DNA of 64,000 bases from Lineus longissimus (lineage: Eukaryota > Nemertea > Pilidiophora > Heteronemertea > Lineidae), in NCBI RefSeq assembly GCF_910592395.1, contig NC_088323.1, positions 5,582,001 to 5,646,000 on the forward strand, in the 5' to 3' direction. Positions 61,367 to 64,000 of the stretch are shown here, piece after piece. The position numbers were made by a program, and so were the translations under genes. How positions within the stretch are numbered: position 1 is the first letter of the stretch; each line of letters opens with the position of its first letter. The notes under the pieces were generated by a model. It searched no databases and was not told where the DNA came from. It saw only the letters and a program-made list of their open reading frames with translations.

Positions 61367-61699
61367 TTGCGGTGTAGTTTAATGAGAGAGGAATGAGGTT
61401 TGTCAGGCAAGCCCAGCTTGAGGTGCCAGTGTTGAAGGAAGCTATCCACAGGTGACGGATGCAAAGCTAAAAGTACAACAACTTCTTCTTGTTCTTCAGC
61501 TTTTGATTGCACTTGAAGGTATACCCCCTTCAAGGTGGGATGAGAGTTTTTACATAAGCACCAGACTGTTTATTGGCCAAGTGGTTGAGTTACAGTTCAT
61601 TGCAAACTTCTCACGTTTCACTTGATTAAGTCTTTCGTTTGCCCTTGCCATTTGATGGCTGAAGACAACCATGAATTCAAATTCCTTGAAACGCGCTGA

Positions 61700-61797
61700 T
61701 TTATCGAGAAATACAATCTTGGGTTCCTTTGATGGAACTGCGGCCCTATTGCATGGCAGCCAGCAGTGTTAACCACTAGACTATGAGGCTCCTGTAA
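61700..61797 (-). repeat. tRNA-derived SINE-like piece
   Basis: On the - strand, GCCTCATAGTCTAGTGGTTA contains a perfect box A (TAGTCTAGTGG, 61783-61773). A degenerate box B-like GCAGTTCCATC follows about 40 bases on. No proper acceptor stem, so not a functional tRNA gene. Confidence 0.4.
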
Positions 61798-62529
61798 AGA
61801 AGTACTACAGTTATAATCCAACTATGTTCGAAATTCAACAACAGTTTTCTCTGCCTTTAAAGATATGAAAGTACAGCCTGAATCTTCATCAATATAAGTG
61901 TCCAATTACAGAGGGAGGGGGCTTGAATACAAGTCTGGTGAGGCCCCCTACCCACGAAGGTAAACTTTCTTAAGTGATGACTCTGAACTTTGATCGTGTG
62001 TTTTATTTCATAATTCCATGTTGAATAGAAGTTTTCACTTTCACACAGGATATTATCTGATCAACTTCAAGGTTAGACATGTATTTATAAATGGCAGTAT
62101 CTTAAACCACATACAACATGTGACGTTCCACCTACATTGCCCTGTGAAAATGTGATGATACTTGGCATACTTTTGGGTCGTAATTCAAGATTATAAGAGA
62201 TCAATAGAGACTGCTATTATGAACCGTTTGGCGTGGCCTATTTGCAGTATCTACCAAGTCAAGATCAAGCTTCACCCACGCTAGATAATGCAGGGATTAA
62301 GAAATGATGAAAGCAGTTTTGCACGACTATTGTCATATTTTAAAGTGAATTTTGCACGACTAATTTTTTAGCCCACTTTTACATTTTCACCACCCACAAA
62401 AATGTAACATCCTATTTCCTGTTGCATGGCCCACCTATAACTTATGGAGGCCCAACAAGTACAAATCTTCCAATAACAATCTAATAATCTACGATAAAAG
62501 ATCCTGTAAAAAAAAGATGAAAGAAGAAT

Positions 62530-63020
62530 AACAAGACCTTTGAGAGCAAATGTTGCAACCGTGGACGAGAGACGCCCACCTCCAGTCCTTGATGTGCGTT
62601 GTATTGGCTATATAAAGATGGATGGTCAGCGAGCCATTTTACGCCCTGCCGAGTGCGAAAGAATTATAGCCCTATATCCATCGATTTTGATTTGTCGTAA
62701 TGGTGGAGTGGATTGGCGGGATTGGTTTTGGGCCGATCGATCAATAAGACGTTTGGTTCTCTTGTTCGTTTGCTTGTTTCCTGTAGTAGCAATCTGAATA
62801 TTTTTTGGCTGTGAGCTTCCAGGAAATAATTTCTCGTCTTCCTTTGCGTTTTTCCCTGCCAATGAAAGTTCTTGTATTGCTTGGTTATGTGCTCTCTGCA
62901 TATTGTCAGGGCATGTCCCCTTCCTGGGTAATCTAAATCAGATTGACTCCAGTTCAACCCTCTGCCGACATTGAGATAGCGATAGCGATATTGAGATAGG
63001 CCTATTCTTTCAAACAAGAC
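62530..63020. other. CpG-containing block with overlapping protein-like frames
   Basis: The + frame 62540-62797 (VDERRPPPVLDVRCIGYIKM, with a hydrophobic end) and the - frame 62901-62626 (MQRAHNQAIQELSLAGKNAK, followed by EDEKLFPGSS) overlap fully. Either could be an exon; the - frame has an ATG and a more normal composition. I cannot choose. A small GATAGC repeat follows at 62975-62998. Confidence 0.25.
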
Positions 63021-63401
63021 ATTACCATCAATTACTTCGTGATTGCATCTATATACACTTTGTTCGATAGTTCAGGTTGATGTCAAACCTTTTCCTCTCC
63101 CCCAGCTCCTTTGATCTGTTTGATTATGATAGTGCTTGCACCTCTATACACTTTATTCGGTATCAACCAAGTTGACAGTGAACCTTGACGTCTTTCTAAT
63201 CAAGGCTTTTCTATCATCAACTTTAAAATGCACTTATAGGAGAGATTGTGATATTTGGCCAATGATGTCAAAGTTGATGTCAATACCTTTTTCTTTTTTG
63301 ATTCTTTGATTACAATAGTTCTGTACAATAATCGATTCATCATTCTCTGACCAGCGAAGCGAGCGTGGGGTGATGTTGCCCTTCGAATGATTGTATTACG
63401 C

Positions 63402-63549
63402 ATGGCGAGTCGTCAACCGATGAACAGTGTGTATCTTCCGCTCGGGCAAACTCGTACCCAATCGGTGGGAAAACCATGCCCAGACGCCGAAGAATCAAAA
63501 TGGGAAAAAAAGCAAAGGTCGGGCGCACAGGGCATTATTTTTTACGTCG
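63402..63549 (+). CDS. + strand first exon near the right edge, unrecognised
   Basis: ATG in context ACGCATGGCGAG: MASRQPMNSVYLPLGQTRTQ, then SVGKPCPDAEESKWEKKQRS, ending GIIFYV with one base over at TACGTCG|GTAAAC. Another in-frame ATG lies at 63387. The region is CpG-rich. The - strand frame 63528-63340 overlaps and is also protein-like, so the strand is not certain. The rest of the gene would lie beyond the window. Confidence 0.38.
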
Positions 63550-64000
63550 GTAAACAGATTTCTTTCATGAGGTTGGTTGGTGATGAAAGCTGTAGTGTTC
63601 GGTCAGAATATGAATTAATCCCATGTGTGACCTGCGTCTTGATGAGCATAGACTATGAGAAGAGGAGATGGATTTTGGATGGGTAATCTTTGAACTCAGT
63701 GTTTGGCTCTTTTGCCTGTTTAGCAATGCACATGTCCATCAGCAATGACCCTAGCCAGTTGTTGACCATTATATGATAATTGAAGCCGGTCGCAACACCA
63801 AACATCCTGGTTCACTGGGTGCTAAAGCATTAGTCTATGAATAATTATTTTAATAATCTTTGAAAGCTTTTTTAAAAATAATGTGTTGATAAATACCTAT
63901 TTGATATGTTCCCCGTCAAACATATCAATGCATAATACAAGAATGAAACCCCTAAGGTGGTTTTTACCACCATCTCTCATCACAACACTCTAAAACCTTT

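Noticed and set aside
1-64000. CRISPR arrays, operons, rRNA genes, functional tRNA genes
   Set aside because: No regularly spaced identical repeats with unique spacers, no Shine-Dalgarno-led gene runs, no rRNA-like blocks, and tRNA-like pieces lack intact cloverleaf ends.

Overview
This window looks like a piece of a eukaryotic, probably marine-invertebrate (bilaterian), nuclear genome. It is AT-rich and intron-dominated. It has no long ORFs and no bacterial-style operons. Candidate coding blocks are short exons bounded by GT...AG splice signals, and AATAAA signals follow several of them. Dispersed TA-flanked MITE-like elements, tRNA-derived SINE-like pieces, minisatellites and a Helitron/pearl-like repeat with a GAC microsatellite fit a mollusc, brachiopod, hemichordate or cephalochordate genome; I cannot narrow it further. 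Open frames of 60-150 codons are expected by chance at this base composition and length, so I did not use ORF length as evidence. I called exons only where splice sites, codon phase, start context or a recognisable motif agreed. All gene models are read by eye and remain tentative.

Layout. 0-5 kb: the 3' end of a + strand gene (last two exons, phase-compatible) converges on a two-exon - strand gene (4527 to 3008). 5-12 kb: mostly non-coding, with a palindromic TATAGGATTGATAT array and small duplications. 12-25 kb: one possible - strand last exon, a three-unit repeat, a TA-flanked 808-bp CAGTAGAACC element, exons of a + strand gene (18.5 kb and a last exon at 24.3 kb), a - strand last exon at 19.3 kb and a 21-copy 24-bp minisatellite. 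25-28 kb: two small - strand two-exon models, one with a signal peptide. 28-33 kb: low-copy tandem repeats, a perfect RFX X-box palindrome and a 400-bp foldback MITE. 33-45 kb: several last-exon candidates on both strands, SINE-like pieces, and the tandem pearl/Helitron-like element inside the putative intron of a + gene. 45-50 kb: - strand exons, including an exon-like module present three times (VPGE motif). 50-64 kb: a convincing + first exon starting ATGGCGGCG, a paired-exon + model at 55.6 kb, a + last exon carrying the end of a protein-kinase catalytic domain (RPTF motif), a three-exon - strand gene converging on it, and a + first exon near the right edge.

The best supported calls are the repeats and transposon-like elements (direct sequence structure), the kinase C-terminal exon at 59848-60007, the three-exon gene at 61366-60367, the first exon at 50125, the last exons at 24343-24474 and 39137-39336, and the terminal exon at 545-730. 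Most gene products are not recognisable, and I give no names where no family is visible.
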